This document shows positions 11,858 through 23,590 of a stretch of DNA of 64,000 nt, piece after piece. This stretch comes from Hyaloperonospora brassicae (Eukaryota > Oomycota > Peronosporomycetes > Peronosporales > Peronosporaceae). Numbering within the stretch: position 1 is the stretch's first letter; every line of letters starts with the position of its first letter. A program made the position numbers and the translations under genes. The notes beneath the pieces were generated by a model. The model searched no databases, was not told the DNA's origin, and saw only the letters and a program-made list of their open reading frames with translations. The DNA is taken from the NCBI GenBank assembly GCA_947650285.1, contig CANTFL010000073.1, forward strand, positions 285,753-349,752, given 5' to 3'.

Positions 11858-13607
11858 GACTTACCGTGAGGTAAGTCTTTTCTCTCCCACGATGCCCGCC
11901 TGTCGGGGCATCGTGACACTCAAACATGATGCGCAGGCGCAAATCATTATTAGTGGGAACAACGACGCGATGCGTGTCGCCGACAACAACTGTGTAGTAC
12001 AGCAACCCGTTGCTAGTCGTGTACCGACCCTCCTCGGATCGGTAAAAAGCCGGCAAACCTTTCAAAGATTTCCGTGATGGGTTCATCATATCATCTATCA
12101 AGCGCAGAAGATCCTTGTCTTTTGCGTAAGCCTTTCTCACGTCTTCAAGCAGTGTTGACGGCGGGACACTGACCGATAGCGCTGCAACTGTAGGCTTTTC
12201 CGCACTGTTACATTGCGCGCCCGGCCCGAAATCGGGTTGGCGCGATAGCACATCAGCGACGACGTTGAGTCGTCCTGGTTTATACGCGACGGAGAAGTTA
12301 TACTCCGCAAATAAAGACAGCCATCCCGCCATTCTCTGCGAGAGGTGGAGACTGTTGACGGCCGTGCGTAGTGACGCATGGTCCGTATCGACAATGAACG
12401 GTCTATCTCCCAATAGATAGACGCGAAACTTGGCCAGTGCGTACTTCATGGCAAGACGTTCCTTGTCATGGACTGAGTATTTGTGTTTATCTGCTTGCAG
12501 CTGACTCGATTGATAGCAGATGACGCGCTCTGAGCCATCTGTGTCAAATTGCATTAACGCACAGCCGATCGCAAAATCGCTGGCATCACATACCACATGA
12601 AATGGCCTGTCCTGATCTGCAATCGCCAGTATGGTCGATTGCATCAAGCTCTGCTAGATACCTTCAAAGGAACGCTGACAGTCAGCGTTCCATGACCACT
12701 TCACATTTTTCTTTAGTAAACAAGAAAGATGAACAGTCATCTCGGCGTAGTTACGCGAGTACTTGTGCAAGCACGCCGCTAGACCAAGGAACTTCCTTAG
12801 TCCCTTGACATCGACTGGCACTGGCCAGTCGGTGATCGCCTTGATCTTTTCGGGATCAGGGCGTACGCCGTGTTTACCCACGATGCACCCAAGAAGCGGT
12901 ATTTCGCTAGCCGCGAATATACACTTCTTGAGGTTGGTGTACAACTTATACTTGCGCATAAGTTGAAGAACCTGACGAACGTGTGTTCTGTGAACTTCCA
13001 CGTCCGTCTTTCCGTCCATAGCCCGGCTATGGTCGAACACATCGTCGAAGTAACTCGGTGCGAAATAGCGCACCGGTCTCAACAGATTTATGACACATCT
13101 ATTAAATGTTGCAGAGGCGTTGCCCAGCCCCTGTAGCAGCACTAGCCACTCACACAGCATACCGCTGGGGGTGCTCGCTGCTGTGAACGGCATGTCCCAT
13201 TCACGCATGAAGATCTGATAGAATCCATCCATCAGATCCATGGACGAAAAGATGGTACTCTTAGACATACCATCTATAATTACGTCCTTCCTCGGTGTCG
13301 GCGTCTGAGCCGGTACCGTTGCAGCATTCAACTTGTTGAATGCGTGCACTATCCGCCATCCTCCTGTGGTCTTTCGTATACAGGAGGTCGAAGAGCTGTG
13401 AGAAGAAGTTAGTTCCCTCACATGACCCGCGGCAGAGCGATCGGCAAAGAACTTGTCGATCGCTAGTACTTGTTCACGAGGCAGTGGCCACTGCTTCATG
13501 ACACAATACTTCGAGCCCGGTCTGAGCTCGATCTCGTGTCGAGTGCCTTTGTCCTTAGACAGCTCGCAAGGCACGGATTCAGGAAATACTTCCTTGAATT
13601 CGATCAA
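11778..13607 (-). pseudogene. RT, RNase H and integrase N-terminus, element B
   Basis: One reading frame with a single TAG at 12656-12654 (FEGI-stop-QSLMQ, Lys in relatives). RT motifs run through YFDDVFDHS (the second His-side residue changed from V to D). RNase H is well kept: DASDFAIGCALMQ, ERLAMKYALAKF, DTDHASL. The Cys in FAIGC is TGT here, but TGA in A and D. The integrase HH half (ECHDAPTGGHRG) follows and the frame breaks at about 11800. Confidence 0.87.
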
Positions 13608-14540
13608 TCCTTAAACAGAGGATTTGCCTGAAGCGACTCCCAGGATTGAGACGTATATCGCTCAATCCGAATCTTCTCATCAAGGACACTTTTGTCCATC
13701 GATGGGATGATGAGAACCCTTTCGTTCTCAGCAAAAACCATCGCCGATAGAATATCGGTGACGTACTCTTCCTCCGCGGAGAGTACAAGGATATGCTTAA
13801 TTTTGCCACTACGCAGATAATGTAAGAACAATTTTGGTTTTAACGTTGGCAAATGAGTTATATCCGTCGTTAACTTCGGAGGCGGAACCTGATCAAGCGT
13901 GTAATCGCCTACTCTTGATCCGTCATTGTCCAAGACATCCAATGTCACGATTACTTTGGGAAATTACATCTACATTGCGGTCTTGTACAGTCGTGCTAAC
14001 GATCGTACCACGAGTGAGGCCATCGCACTCACTCGCAGAACATCCACACGCTTGTGGACGCTCAAAGATGTTCATGAGATGGTCGTCTGATGAACAAGCG
14101 ACAGTCATCGTTACTGATTGATGCTTCCAGCTCACCCTTGGCTCGTATCTTTTGAGCCAAGGTAGTCCTAGGATGACATCAAACTTGTCATCCAGATCGA
14201 GTACGATGAAATCATCATCGTACTGCTCGTCTTTCAACGTGTTGTAGATTCCGGCTACACGTTTCTTCACATTAATCGATGCGCCTGTCACTATGCGTAC
14301 CGTCATTCTCGTTGGAAAGGTGTCCCACTCCACGAAGTTAAAACTTCCGACCTATAGTGACTGGTTACGAACAAAATTGTTCGACGCCCCACAGTCATCT
14401 AGGGCGCAAAGTGACAACTACTTTTTCTCCTCCAACGCAAGGTGATGAGGGACAACTCCTCACCATGTTCAGAGCATACACACAATGATTGTGTGTCTGG
14501 AGCAACCTTCGTCAAGAGATTTGCAAATTCTCTTGAGGTT
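13604..14540 (-). pseudogene. Protease and linker, element B
   Basis: Protease fragments (TRMTVRIVTGASINVKKR, DLDDKFDVILGLPWLKRYEPRVSW) and linker fragments (QACGCSASECDGLTRG; DVLDNDGSRVGDYTLDQ). The linker is shorter than in D: the piece corresponding to D 32270-32590 is deleted. The DCGA active-site region near 14340-14400 is frame-shifted. Confidence 0.78.
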
Positions 14541-15711
14541 GCTGGATCTAAGGGGGCTCTGTACCTACCCCCGTCCATGTTTTTATGGTCCGCTGCGCTT
14601 TTGCGAAACCGCGACAGCGCTGGACCCACGCCCATTGCCCTTTCTGGCAAAAGGTCGTACATTTCGCTCAGTACTGTTTGGTACTGGGCGTGGAGCACTA
14701 CACTCGTATGCGTAGTGCCCTAACTTCTGACAGCGATTGCACCTCTGCAATCGCTTGTTGTTCGAAGAGCGAGGTCTCTCGCTCTCAACATAACAGAGGT
14801 CCATTGGTTCTGGACCTCCGGTCTCCTGTCGTATCGGTGGACGATAAGAGCTCGAGCTTGTATGAGCCTATCTCATATTGTAATCTTCCTGTTCCGCTGC
14901 TGCGATCGCTTGTTCAAGCGTATCCAGCTCTAAACGGAACGGTGGTTCCTGACAGGCCCGTCTGCGAGCCCTTGCATGAACACAGTAATCAACGTGTATT
15001 CATTTACCGGGTTGGCAATTATACTACTCGCAAGGAGTCGTATATGCTGAGCGTAAGCGTGTACATCACGCGTACCCTGTTTAAGTTTCAAGAGCTCAGA
15101 TTAAGACCTGAACTCAGACCGTGGTGGCTCAAACGTTTGTTTGAGCCAATTCTTGAAGGACTCAAGCGACTCAAAGGCACATGGGTCGCTCATCTCAAGC
15201 CCCAAGACCCAAGTCTTGGCACGTCCTGCCAAGTGGGCTTGAGCAAATGTGAGTTTCATTTGCTCATCTTCGATACGACGTGCCCGTATGGCTCTGTCAA
15301 GTTCGACGAACCACAGTAACAGGGAGTCTTCTTCGACTCCTCTGTACTTAGAGATGTCAACCTTCAAGGTTTTAGGACGACGTGTGCTCGTCGTCCCGTT
15401 CACAGCAGCATTCAATCGCTGCTGTCTCAACAGTTCTGTCTGTTAATCACCGAGTTCATTCAACTGCTCGGCCTGTCGAGAGCCTTGCTGGTGAAGCAAG
15501 GAAATTTTTCGCGTTCGTCGATAAGTTCATTCTGAATGAACTTGGCTATAGCGCCATGTTGGAGTCCCTTTACAGGGGCTCCAACATGCTGCTAATGGCT
15601 GTTTTGCCGACGGTAGAACTCATTCGTTCTACCGCCCTCCATTCGATGTCACTCAAATGGTCAAAGCCTTCACGAGTTGCGTAAAAGATCTCCTTCTCAT
15701 TCAACATTTTC
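14541..15711 (-). pseudogene. gag: Gag, element B
   Basis: ATG at about 15711 (MKMLNEKEIFYATREG), N-terminal coiled-coil region broken near 15440-15530, capsid core at 15101-15430 (KVDISKYRGVEEDSLLLWFVELDRAIRARR) and a zinc knuckle at about 14690-14740 (CNRCQKLGHYAYEC). Downstream, the slippery run has changed to ATAAAAACAT, so the frameshift heptamer is not intact. Confidence 0.8.
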
Positions 15712-15745
15712 ATGTCGGATGAGGTGGTTTTGGTCGCTGGAAGGA

Positions 15746-15761
15746 CTACAAAGTGCTACCA
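15746..15761 (-). other. Primer binding site of element B
   Basis: Sense TGGTAGCACTTTGTAG, identical to A, D and F. Confidence 0.7.
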
Positions 15762-15763
15762 GG

Positions 15764-16198
15764 TGTAACAAGGCACACCTTGTGTCGACACGACACAAGT
15801 CGAGGTGCACCTGACGTGACGTGCACGTGCGAGGAAGCGCACTCAAGTTGCGGAACCCGAAGACTTTCGTCAAAGGAAAAAGTAGAACTGGTATTTAATA
15901 TAGTTACGTTTTCCTATCTAAAACATCTTTGACTTGCTCTGACTATATTAAACTACCATCTCTTATGTGGGACTCGTGCTCACCACCCATTGCGCGCGTC
16001 TAGCAGCGATTGGTGGTCAATCTGGTTGATGTAACGTGTACATCAACCAAGTGGAGCACCCACGAATATTACCCTTGGGGGTAATATTCTGACAACGTCA
16101 CCTCTTCGAGTGATGTTGATTTGAGTATCATCTAAAATAGATACTACCCAAAAATTAATACTTTCTATCCCTTTTATGTAACGGGCTCACCCCGTTAT
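15764..16198 (-). repeat. 5' LTR of element B
   Basis: 435 bp from TGTAACAAGG to CCCGTTAT, the last bases replacing the expected TTACA. The PBS (15746-15761) adjoins on the left. Confidence 0.88.
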
Positions 16199-16224
16199 TT
16201 TAAAAGTGTGAGCCCGAAAGCTCA

Positions 16225-17320
16225 AGCAGTCCTCTCGTCCGGGCTGAAAGTTTTCGGCTCGCGACGACCGAGGTCCGTGTGTATACACTCTACTCCTTAC
16301 TTGCTCAGCCAGACCAAGCTAGACGTATACGACGAGGCGCGTCGATCGGACGCAAAATACGAGTTGAGTATTGAATAGGCAGGATGACAAGATGTCTATA
16401 CGGGCGGCAACTGTGCAAGCGTCACCAGGCTAGATATGTCGTAGGTACGCGTCGACTGCACCGAACGATCAGTAGAAACACACATCGCGATTGAAATAAC
16501 ACGTGACAGAGACTTTGACGCGATCATCAGATTGGTGCACTCGTTGACAATATCCAACGACCGTCGCGAAAATGTCTACGTGCGACGTTTCCGTACCCAT
16601 TACACAGCCGCAAACAATGCAATACATCTCCTGATGCCACTATTACGAGTTCGGGTCGCCCAAAACAAGGGCCTACATGGTGAGCTGCAGACCTACAAGA
16701 ATCAGACGGGATAAAAGTCCTTCTTCATCGATTCGGCGATTCAGGTAACGCGAAAAAATTCCTCGATCAAGTTAGCAATGTCAAGACCGCAATTTTGAAC
16801 TCAATGCGCAAACTTATAGGTTCCCGGTCATTTTGCGCCCGCCATTTCGATTATGCTTCATTTTCAGGTGTAGTCTACCTATCTGCATCAACTGTTGGTG
16901 TAGAATTGCCGCTTGTGCGCCGAATAAGTTCATGTCTGCATCGGATCTTGCATTAATAATACCGGAAATGGCTGGGCGCATATTGTTGATATTATAACTA
17001 CCGCGCTTACCTCCGATACATTTCATCGACATTAAATATATTAATAAACCTTCAAAGGTAGTATTTGATTTATTGGAATTTGCCAAACTAAGTAAATATT
17101 GATGGAATGTTACCCTTGACGATAGTGCACGGCACTGCACCGCTCATTGGTCTGAAAATACGCTCTTCAGATTTAGAGTAGAACACAATCGCTGCTAGAC
17201 GGGACCAAAGTGTGGCGATTGGGTTGCTACATTTTACGCTTGTAGTAAATTTTAAAAGTAAGATCGTAGGGTTCATGCTATGCAGCATAACTCTATTATA
17301 ATCAATTTTACTCCTCATAT
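16225..17320 (-). repeat. Unclassified repeat X, copy 1
   Basis: Plus 16234-16880 is nearly identical, in reverse complement, to 20655-21300 (X2). Beyond 16880 the two diverge although protein similarity continues. No terminal repeats or target duplication were found. Confidence 0.75.
16814..17318 (-). pseudogene. Degraded unknown gene inside repeat X1
   Basis: Two overlapping minus frames (17318-17088 and 17140-16814) read as one broken protein, with segments such as NSNKSNTTFEGLLIYLMSMK, MNLFGAQAAILHQQLMQ and MKHNRNGGRKMTGNL. The block ending in GGRKMTGNL is conserved in X2 and X3, which fixes the coding sense. I do not recognise the family. The region 17321-17740 to its right shows nothing. 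Confidence 0.5.
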
Positions 17321-17739
17321 TACCAGTAAATCAATTTTTAATAATAACGTTATCCTCTGAACGAAATAGTTAGTGGTCATTCGGGGTAACCGCTCACATG
17401 GTGTCAGTGCAAGAAGTTTGTACTGGCTCATTTCAGGCGCATGATGACCGTTACAAGTGGTAGATCTTCTTTTCCGTCTAATGATTAAGATAACGGTATT
17501 TCACCACCCATGAATATATATGAAGGATGAATGAGAGGATAGCTCTTACACCACACGTAAAGACTGCTCCCATGTTGGTGAAATTGATTGATCTGCACCC
17601 TTAAGCATTAATTTCAACGTCGGTGAACCTGCCATCATGCCACTATGATTGATTTGAAAGGAGACAATAAACAGGTCGTAAATTTCATATTTGTACAGCA
17701 TGCACTTCACGATTTTCATAGAAAATTAACTTTGCTCGT

Positions 17740-19403
17740 TAGCAGAGTGCTCGGTGGTGACGTATTCGTCAAAGCCGGTGATCGAAGTGACAAAAAATGC
17801 TTCGTCAAGACTTAGTTGACTGTGGGTCATCAAAAAAACTTTATACACCGTTTAATTGAGGATGAAGGCCGAACTTCATTACGTCTACAATTCTATTAAG
17901 GGGATATAGGAGCGCCTTGGAGCATGAGGCATTGCTTAGGGTCATTCAGAGTGTATCAATGTGAAGTTCGGATTGTCTACACGCTTAAAATATAGACAGT
18001 TAAATGATGACTTCATTGTAATGTATCTAAACGAAAGTTCCGATTTCACGTAGGTCAACGTGGCTTATAAAATTGGATCCATCGATGATCTGGCAGCAGC
18101 AAGACGTAATGATGCCTGCCACTTGTTTGTCAGATGGTCATCCGATGAACTTCTTGGAGCTTATAAAAACGTGTGAATGTTTAAAGAGTAAAAAATTTGG
18201 CCTCACTTGTAGTTCGATCGTTTGCACTATTGCATAAGACCTCATTGTAGTCAATGTTACGCTGTGGAGCAAGCTGCCGGTGGCTATTTTAAAACTTAAA
18301 CAGCGCCGGAGATTTACCACTTAAATGAGTCGAGTGGGCTGGGGACACGAATGTGTTCCTAGCGAAAAAATATTCTAGGGAGAATAGACATGTTGCCTGG
18401 AGCGGCAATACGGGAATTCTAGGTCGACTGGATAGTCGATCGCAGACGGTCTCGCTCTTGTCGCGATAATACATAAATAGAACGTTAAGGGGGCCGTACA
18501 CTCAGTTTATTAAAATTAAAATCTCGTCAATTTACTACGTTTAACACAAGTAAGAGGCAACCGGTGCTTTCACAAAAAATGATCGAGCCGTTACATAACT
18601 TGTATGACGATAAAGCAAGTGTAGACTCAGATACACCTGATCTGATAGCGCCTTTAAACATTGAGTTAGAAGATAGCTCAGACCTAACGCTATAATGAAA
18701 ACGGCTACATGCAAAAGATGTGTTGTAGCTAAGCAAGCTAATTTTTGTACCCGTAGCCGAGGATGAGAAAGTTTCTCACATTAAGTTGGCGGTGAGGTTC
18801 GCTGATAACTTTTGGGCTTTATCCAGCTCAATCATGGAATATAAGCTTTGTATGGAAAATCGCGGATTGAGCGATTTACTTTTTGTCGCGGAAGTCGTTG
18901 CAGGAATTTCTATATTAAATTTTTTACGAGTTTGGATTGCTATTCCCTATTTTAAGTGCCGTGCGAGTTGCCTGAGTACGAAATCACTTGTCACGAAACC
19001 AAACTATCCCACAGTTCAAAGTACTATTTAGGAAGCAGTGGCAAAGATCTCGTTCATATTTTACTAGCCATCTTTATTATCTTTGCCGATCGTTTAACAG
19101 CGGACCAGGTGAGGGAAGCAACATCCTCACATAGTGCTCTGAAGACTGTGTGCGTAAGGAAACATTTGGATGGCGTATAGTGTACGCGTATAAAACGTTT
19201 AATGATGCATCGGTATCGTTTGAAACGCTTACAACAAGGATAAACTTAATCATAAATATTATACCAAAGAGCACATTTGATATGCAAGAATCTCATGAAT
19301 TTCTGCTGTACAATTCTTATTCACGAATGCTGCATCTTCTGCGCGTCAGGCAATGCTTTTCAATGTGTGCTACCCAAGTGTTTGTAACGCAACAAGGGTC
19401 AAG
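17740..19403 (+). pseudogene. Old gypsy relic (family 1-like protease, linker, RT)
   Basis: Plus-strand, heavily mutated. It retains the protease site LVDCGSSKNF (about 17815), linker block CLSDGHPMNFLE (about 18120-18160) and RT start CELPEYEITCHE with FADRLTADQVREATSSHS (about 18956-19140), all in family 1 order. Many stops and indels. Compared with younger copies the local hairpins are largely lost. Confidence 0.7.
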
Positions 19404-19836
19404 TATAACGTGTGAGAACGTTACATAAAAGGGATAGAAAGTATTAATTTTTGGGTAGTATCTATTTTAGATGATACTCAAATCAACATCACTCGAAGAG
19501 GTGACGTTGTCAGAATATTACCCCCAAGGGTAATATTCGTGGGTGCTCCTCTTGGTTGATGTACACGTTACATCAACCAGATTGACCACCAATCGCTGCT
19601 AGACGCGCGCAATGGGTGGTGAGCACGAGTCCCACATAAGAGATGGTAGTTTAATATAGTCAGAGCAAGTCAAAGATGTTTTAGATAGGAAAACGTAACT
19701 ATATTAAATACCAGTTCTACTTTTTCCTTTGACGAAAGTCTTCGGGTTCCGCAACTTGAGTGCGCTTCCTCGCACGTGCACGTCACGTCAGGTGCACCTC
19801 GACTTGTGTCGTGTCGACACAAGGTGTGCCCTGTCA
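19404..19836 (+). repeat. LTR of element-B type, inverted
   Basis: Matches 15764-16198 in reverse complement with mutated ends (TATAACG start, CTGTCA end). Flanks TCAAG and TTGGC are not a duplication. It is either the 3' LTR of the relic to its left after an internal deletion, or a solo LTR. Confidence 0.8.
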
Positions 19837-19850
19837 TTGGCAACGTGAAA

Positions 19851-21312
19851 ATTAGGCAGGAGGGGTTGGGTAGTCACGTGGTTTATCTCTCTTGCTCAAC
19901 GTCGGGCTGGCAACTTCAGTAACTACAAGGGGTTAGTAGCGAATAGGGAATGAGCAAGAGGCTTTCTACTGTCGAAGAGGCATAATACCCTGCGCTTTCT
20001 GAACGAACGAAACCGGATGGGACGGTTCACACAATGCCATGTTTATTGGTACGTTCAACGGCATGCACTGCTACACGTGGCAATGTGTAGACAACATGCG
20101 TCAATCATGTTCAGACTGAATGGAAGCGCTATAAGAGAGCCACCATGAAAGCTGAGAAAAGTGGTTGCTGTCTTGGCCTGATGCTTGGAAATCGAGCAAT
20201 CTCCCATCAGCTGAAAACGATCGTAGAATAAAAGTGTCCGATGTCTGGAATGTAGAACGTGACCTGGAAACGTATATGGCGCGACTTGCACCTCACGGCA
20301 TTACTCAGCCGTTTGAAGTTGATGTATTGAGAAATTAGGGCCTGTCGTAGAAACGTAACTGCGCGAGATGTCTGGTGTTATTTGGACAGTAACCATGTGA
20401 AAGCCCTGCGAATCGGCGTTACCACAGCTACTTTATTTTTGCACTTGATAAAGTTGAGCTTTGTATCATACAGCAGACTGTACGAAAAAAGAATGCCCCG
20501 AACACGGTCCGCGAATGCTGTAAAACCCGTCGGAAACAAGCAAGCCGTGCGTTGGCGGACAAAGTATATTGGCACAATGCGGTTTTATAGCCACGAATGA
20601 TGCAGCCAACGTAGACGTGCACTTGTTCGGCGCACAGCCGCAATTCTGCACCAGTAGTTGATGCAGATAGATAGACTACACGTGAAAATGAAGCATAATC
20701 GAAATGGCGGGCGCAAAATGACCGGGAACCTATAAGTTTGCGCATTGAGTTCAAAATTGCGGTCTTGACATTGCTAACTTGATCGAGGAATTTTTTCGCG
20801 TTACCTGAATCGCCGAATCGATGAAGAAGGACTTTTATCCCGTCTGATTCTTGTAGGTCTGCAGCTCACCATGTAGGCCCTTGTTTTGGGCGACCCGAAC
20901 TCGTAATAGTGGCATCAGGAGATGTATTGCATTGTTTGGGGCTGTGTAATGGGTACGGAAACGTCGCACGTAGACATTTTCGCGACGGTCGTTGGATATT
21001 GTCAACGAGTGCACCAATCTGATGATCGCGTCAAAGTCTCTGTCACGTGTTATTTCAATCGCGATGTGTGTTTCTACTGATCGTTCGGTGCAGTCGACGC
21101 GTACCTACGACATATCTAGCCTGGTGACGCTTGCACAGTTGCCGCCCGTATAGACATCTTGTCATCCTGCCTATTCAATACTCAACTCGTATTTTGCGTC
21201 CGATCGACTCGCCTCGTCGTATACGTCTAGCTTGGTCTGGCTGAGCAAGTAAGGAGTAGAGTGTATACACACGGACCTCGGTCGTCGCGAGCCGAAAACT
21301 TTCAGCCGGGAC
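19851..21312 (+). repeat. Unclassified repeat X, copy 2
   Basis: Its left two thirds (19851 to about 20826) are nearly identical to X3 (43070 to about 44036) and its right part (20655-21300) to X1 inverted, so X2 links the other copies. Plus-sense coding fragments include WNVERDLETYMARLAPHGI (about 20250-20330), RMPRTRSANAVKPVGNKQ (about 20490-20545) and MKHNRNGGRKMTGNL (about 20690). All frames are broken. Family unknown. Element C inserted just beyond its right end. Confidence 0.7.
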
Positions 21313-21327
21313 GAAAGTACCTCAGGT

Positions 21328-21860
21328 GTAGCAAAGCTACACAGCTCCTTAAGTCAGAGGAAGACTTAACTCTCTTACGAGAAACTTTGGTTCTACGAAA
21401 CCGACTCATAGAGTCATCAGCTCAGAGAGCTAAGATTTGGTTCTACGAACCCGACTCCGAGAGTCAACAGCTCATCGAGCTTACGGTCCCCGTTCCTGAG
21501 CGACCAAACGATTCAAAAGAATCACAGCATAGAGTTCTCAGGAGCAGCTACCTTCACAGATATTGCTAGCTCCTACCGATCAAAGACGCCTCGTAAGGCA
21601 CGTATCTTTCAGTGATCAAAAGGGGAACTGAACTTTATTTCGTCTTTAAACCTAAAAGAACACTATAGAACAACGTACTTAACCTAGTCACTAAGGTACT
21701 AAATATAACCTCTCAAAAGATTTCGCAATCAATTGTTAAAAGACATCAGTCTTCAACAATTGATACACGTGTTCTAATATCACTTTACAGGGTACCCCCT
21801 CTCTCTCTTGTGTGCACCACACCTATCGTGGACTACTAGTCGACGTGTAACCCCGTTACA
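21328..21860 (-). repeat. 3' LTR of element C
   Basis: 533 bp, TGTAGCAAAG to CCCCGTTACA, preceded in element sense by the polypurine tract TTGGAGGAGGG. It is about 49 bp longer than the 5' LTR because a unit containing TTTGGTTCTACGAA is present twice (about 21380-21480) instead of once. A strong hairpin with arms CAATTGTT and AACAATTG spans 21730-21762. Confidence 0.93.
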
Positions 21861-21966
21861 CCCTCCTCCAATAGACTGACGTTACCACAAAACGTCAATC
21901 GGTTTCTTTCCTCGAAGAGGACGGTGTGTGTGCGCTTAACCTCACGGTTGCAAAACACGAAACACC

Positions 21967-23265
21967 ATGGCATCACCACCCAACGAGTCTCGGACTCTTT
22001 CCTCCTACCTCGATTTTGATGAGGATGTGGACTACGGTAATGATACCAGTGTCCCTGGAGATGACGGGAGATCGTCCCACTCCGCTGTATTTGAGGCTCG
22101 ACCTTTAACAGCACAAATTCTTTCGCTAAACGTGGTGTGACCATAGCGCCAGGGGCGCAGCATCATACACTGGATGCAGATGAGAACATCATCACGAACC
22201 CGCTCGACGACCAACAGGAGCTTATCCGTCAGCGAGAGGAGCGTGCTCTAAGTCGCACTCATACCCAAACGGTTATTCGAAACCGGAGTGGTTACGTGTT
22301 TACAACACCTGACGTGGAGCAACGCCTTTGTCAAACGGAAGGCCGTAGCCTGTCAACATGGGCCATTGTCCCAGAGGCTACGTCGCCAGAAGATATCGCC
22401 CATCGCAAGGCTCTAAATGAGAGATATATCGAACCGTACTTGACCACTCAAGGTCAGTACCGCATGCATCTTGAGAGCTAATCTCGTGGTGTTTCGGTTC
22501 TACCGATAAAGGGCGTGCCCATCTTGTTGTTCGCTGGCGAACTGCCCGAGGAGGAGGACAATCAGTTCATCTGTTGGGTATACCGCAAGAGGCATCTTAG
22601 CAGTGTTCCAGCGCTGCGGGCCAGCGCCGATTTGGCTGACGTTCCTTTGGAACGCAAGCTCCGCTTCAAGTACTCCAAGATCAAGGCGAGAGGCCAGTTG
22701 CGTACTCGTACGCGTTATGCTCCGGCTACGATGATAACCACGGGTCACGACCCTAAGGTGCGGAGCAACACGCTACCTCCCACCACTATTGGTGAAAAGC
22801 GTTCTCGTTCGCAAGGCGACCCTGGCCACGATGCTCAAAAACATCCACGGCGTAAGGGCAGTCCTGCCGAACGGGTATCTCATACTTCCACGAGTTCTCC
22901 GACTCCGAGTACCATCGCCACTTCACCAGATACTGGTTTGGCCACGACAACGACGCCGCTGAAGGATTTTCTCCACATGGAACTGTGGTTCCCTTGATCA
23001 TCGAGCTGCGTCGGTGGTGGTCGGGTTACCGAAGGAGGAGAATGAGAAGGTGCTCCGTGAGCTGAGTGGTCTCCAAGAGACATTGGGTAAGACCCAGAGT
23101 AATTTTGACGCGATGCAAGCCCGTGTCCAGGCGTTGGAGTTGGTCCGAACCCGGACGGAGGCCCAGCTCGACCTCCTGGTACGAATTCAGCAACCGATGG
23201 CGAGGCCAACCTACCCGGCGCAAGCGCCTCCAGGTTCACTTGGGACGGATCCCGATACGGCTTAA
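21967..23265 (+). pseudogene. Antisense gene of element C (aORF), broken
   Basis: Opposite to pol, starting at ATG 21967 about 100 bp inside the 3' LTR. Pieces: 21967-22140 (MASPPNESRTLSSYLDFDED, acidic N-terminus), then a frame from 22137 to 22997 with one TAA at 22479-22481 (DDQQELIRQREERALSRTHT; LPEEEDNQFICWVYRKRHL; an S/T/P-rich stretch), then 23014-23265 with a clear coiled coil (KEENEKVLRELSGLQETLGK to AQLDLLVRIQQ). Two frame changes near 22130 and 23000. The sequence is unlike the family 1 aORF, but position, orientation, acidic start and coiled-coil end are the same. Function unknown. Confidence 0.6.
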
Positions 23266-23590
23266 GCAAGCCAGTATAAAACACGGGGTGTGTGCGCAGT
23301 TTGCGCGGAAGGTTTAGCGTGTACGCAAGTCCCTTCTTGGCACGACCGTGAATGGCCCAATGAAGCGCGGACGCAACTTTGTCTTGAAGACGGTAGACAC
23401 TACATGTGTAGGTATGTTTTTAGCATTTAGTATAACTTGGTGTCCGACCTCATAACGTTCAATACATCCTATGCCTTTAGCATCAGCTTGTTCCCTTTGT
23501 TCATCTTGGTTATCAGCCAGTGCATCACGCACGTGTCGTAACACATCCAATCGCGTAGCGAGAAACTCGCTTGCCTGTTTTGAACAGTAG
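22786..23590 (-). pseudogene. Pol C-terminus of element C: GPF module and chromodomain
   Basis: GPY/F-like segment KLRPRFIGPFTVV (about 23350), the typical VFYTGLLKPYRDP block (about 23240-23284), a P/S/G-rich linker and a chromodomain core QYLVKWRWYSESENSWKYE (about 22880-22940). Frame changes occur at about 23300 and 22990. The linker and chromodomain overlap the aORF in antisense. Confidence 0.78.

Larger units (their letters stand above)
8291..16198 (-). mobile_element. Element B: Ty3/gypsy chromovirus (family 1), degraded
   Basis: Minus-strand element with LTRs at both ends (8291-8726 and 15764-16198), PBS, gag, protease, linker, RT-RNase H, integrase, chromodomain and, on the plus strand between the 3' LTR and pol, an antisense gene. 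The flanks show no target-site duplication (CTTGG on the left, TTTAA-like on the right, where the terminal CA of the LTR is also lost), so the boundary is damaged or recombined. Its LTRs differ from those of A and D apart from the central conserved portion, defining a subfamily shared with the LTR at 19404. Confidence 0.9.

Noticed and set aside
14541..14600. Working frameshift signal in element B
   Set aside because: The heptamer is interrupted (ATAAAAACAT) and the stem arms no longer match.
8286..16203. Target-site duplication for element B
   Set aside because: CTTGG on the left and TTTAA-like sequence on the right do not match, and the right LTR end is mutated.
15764..21327. Simple inverted duplication of LTR plus repeat X
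   Set aside because: LTR and X are in different relative order on the two sides, so one inversion does not explain it.
22137..22481. The plus-strand ORFs of C as independent host genes
   Set aside because: They lie between the LTR boundaries with perfect TSD and form a chain antisense to pol, so they belong to the element.
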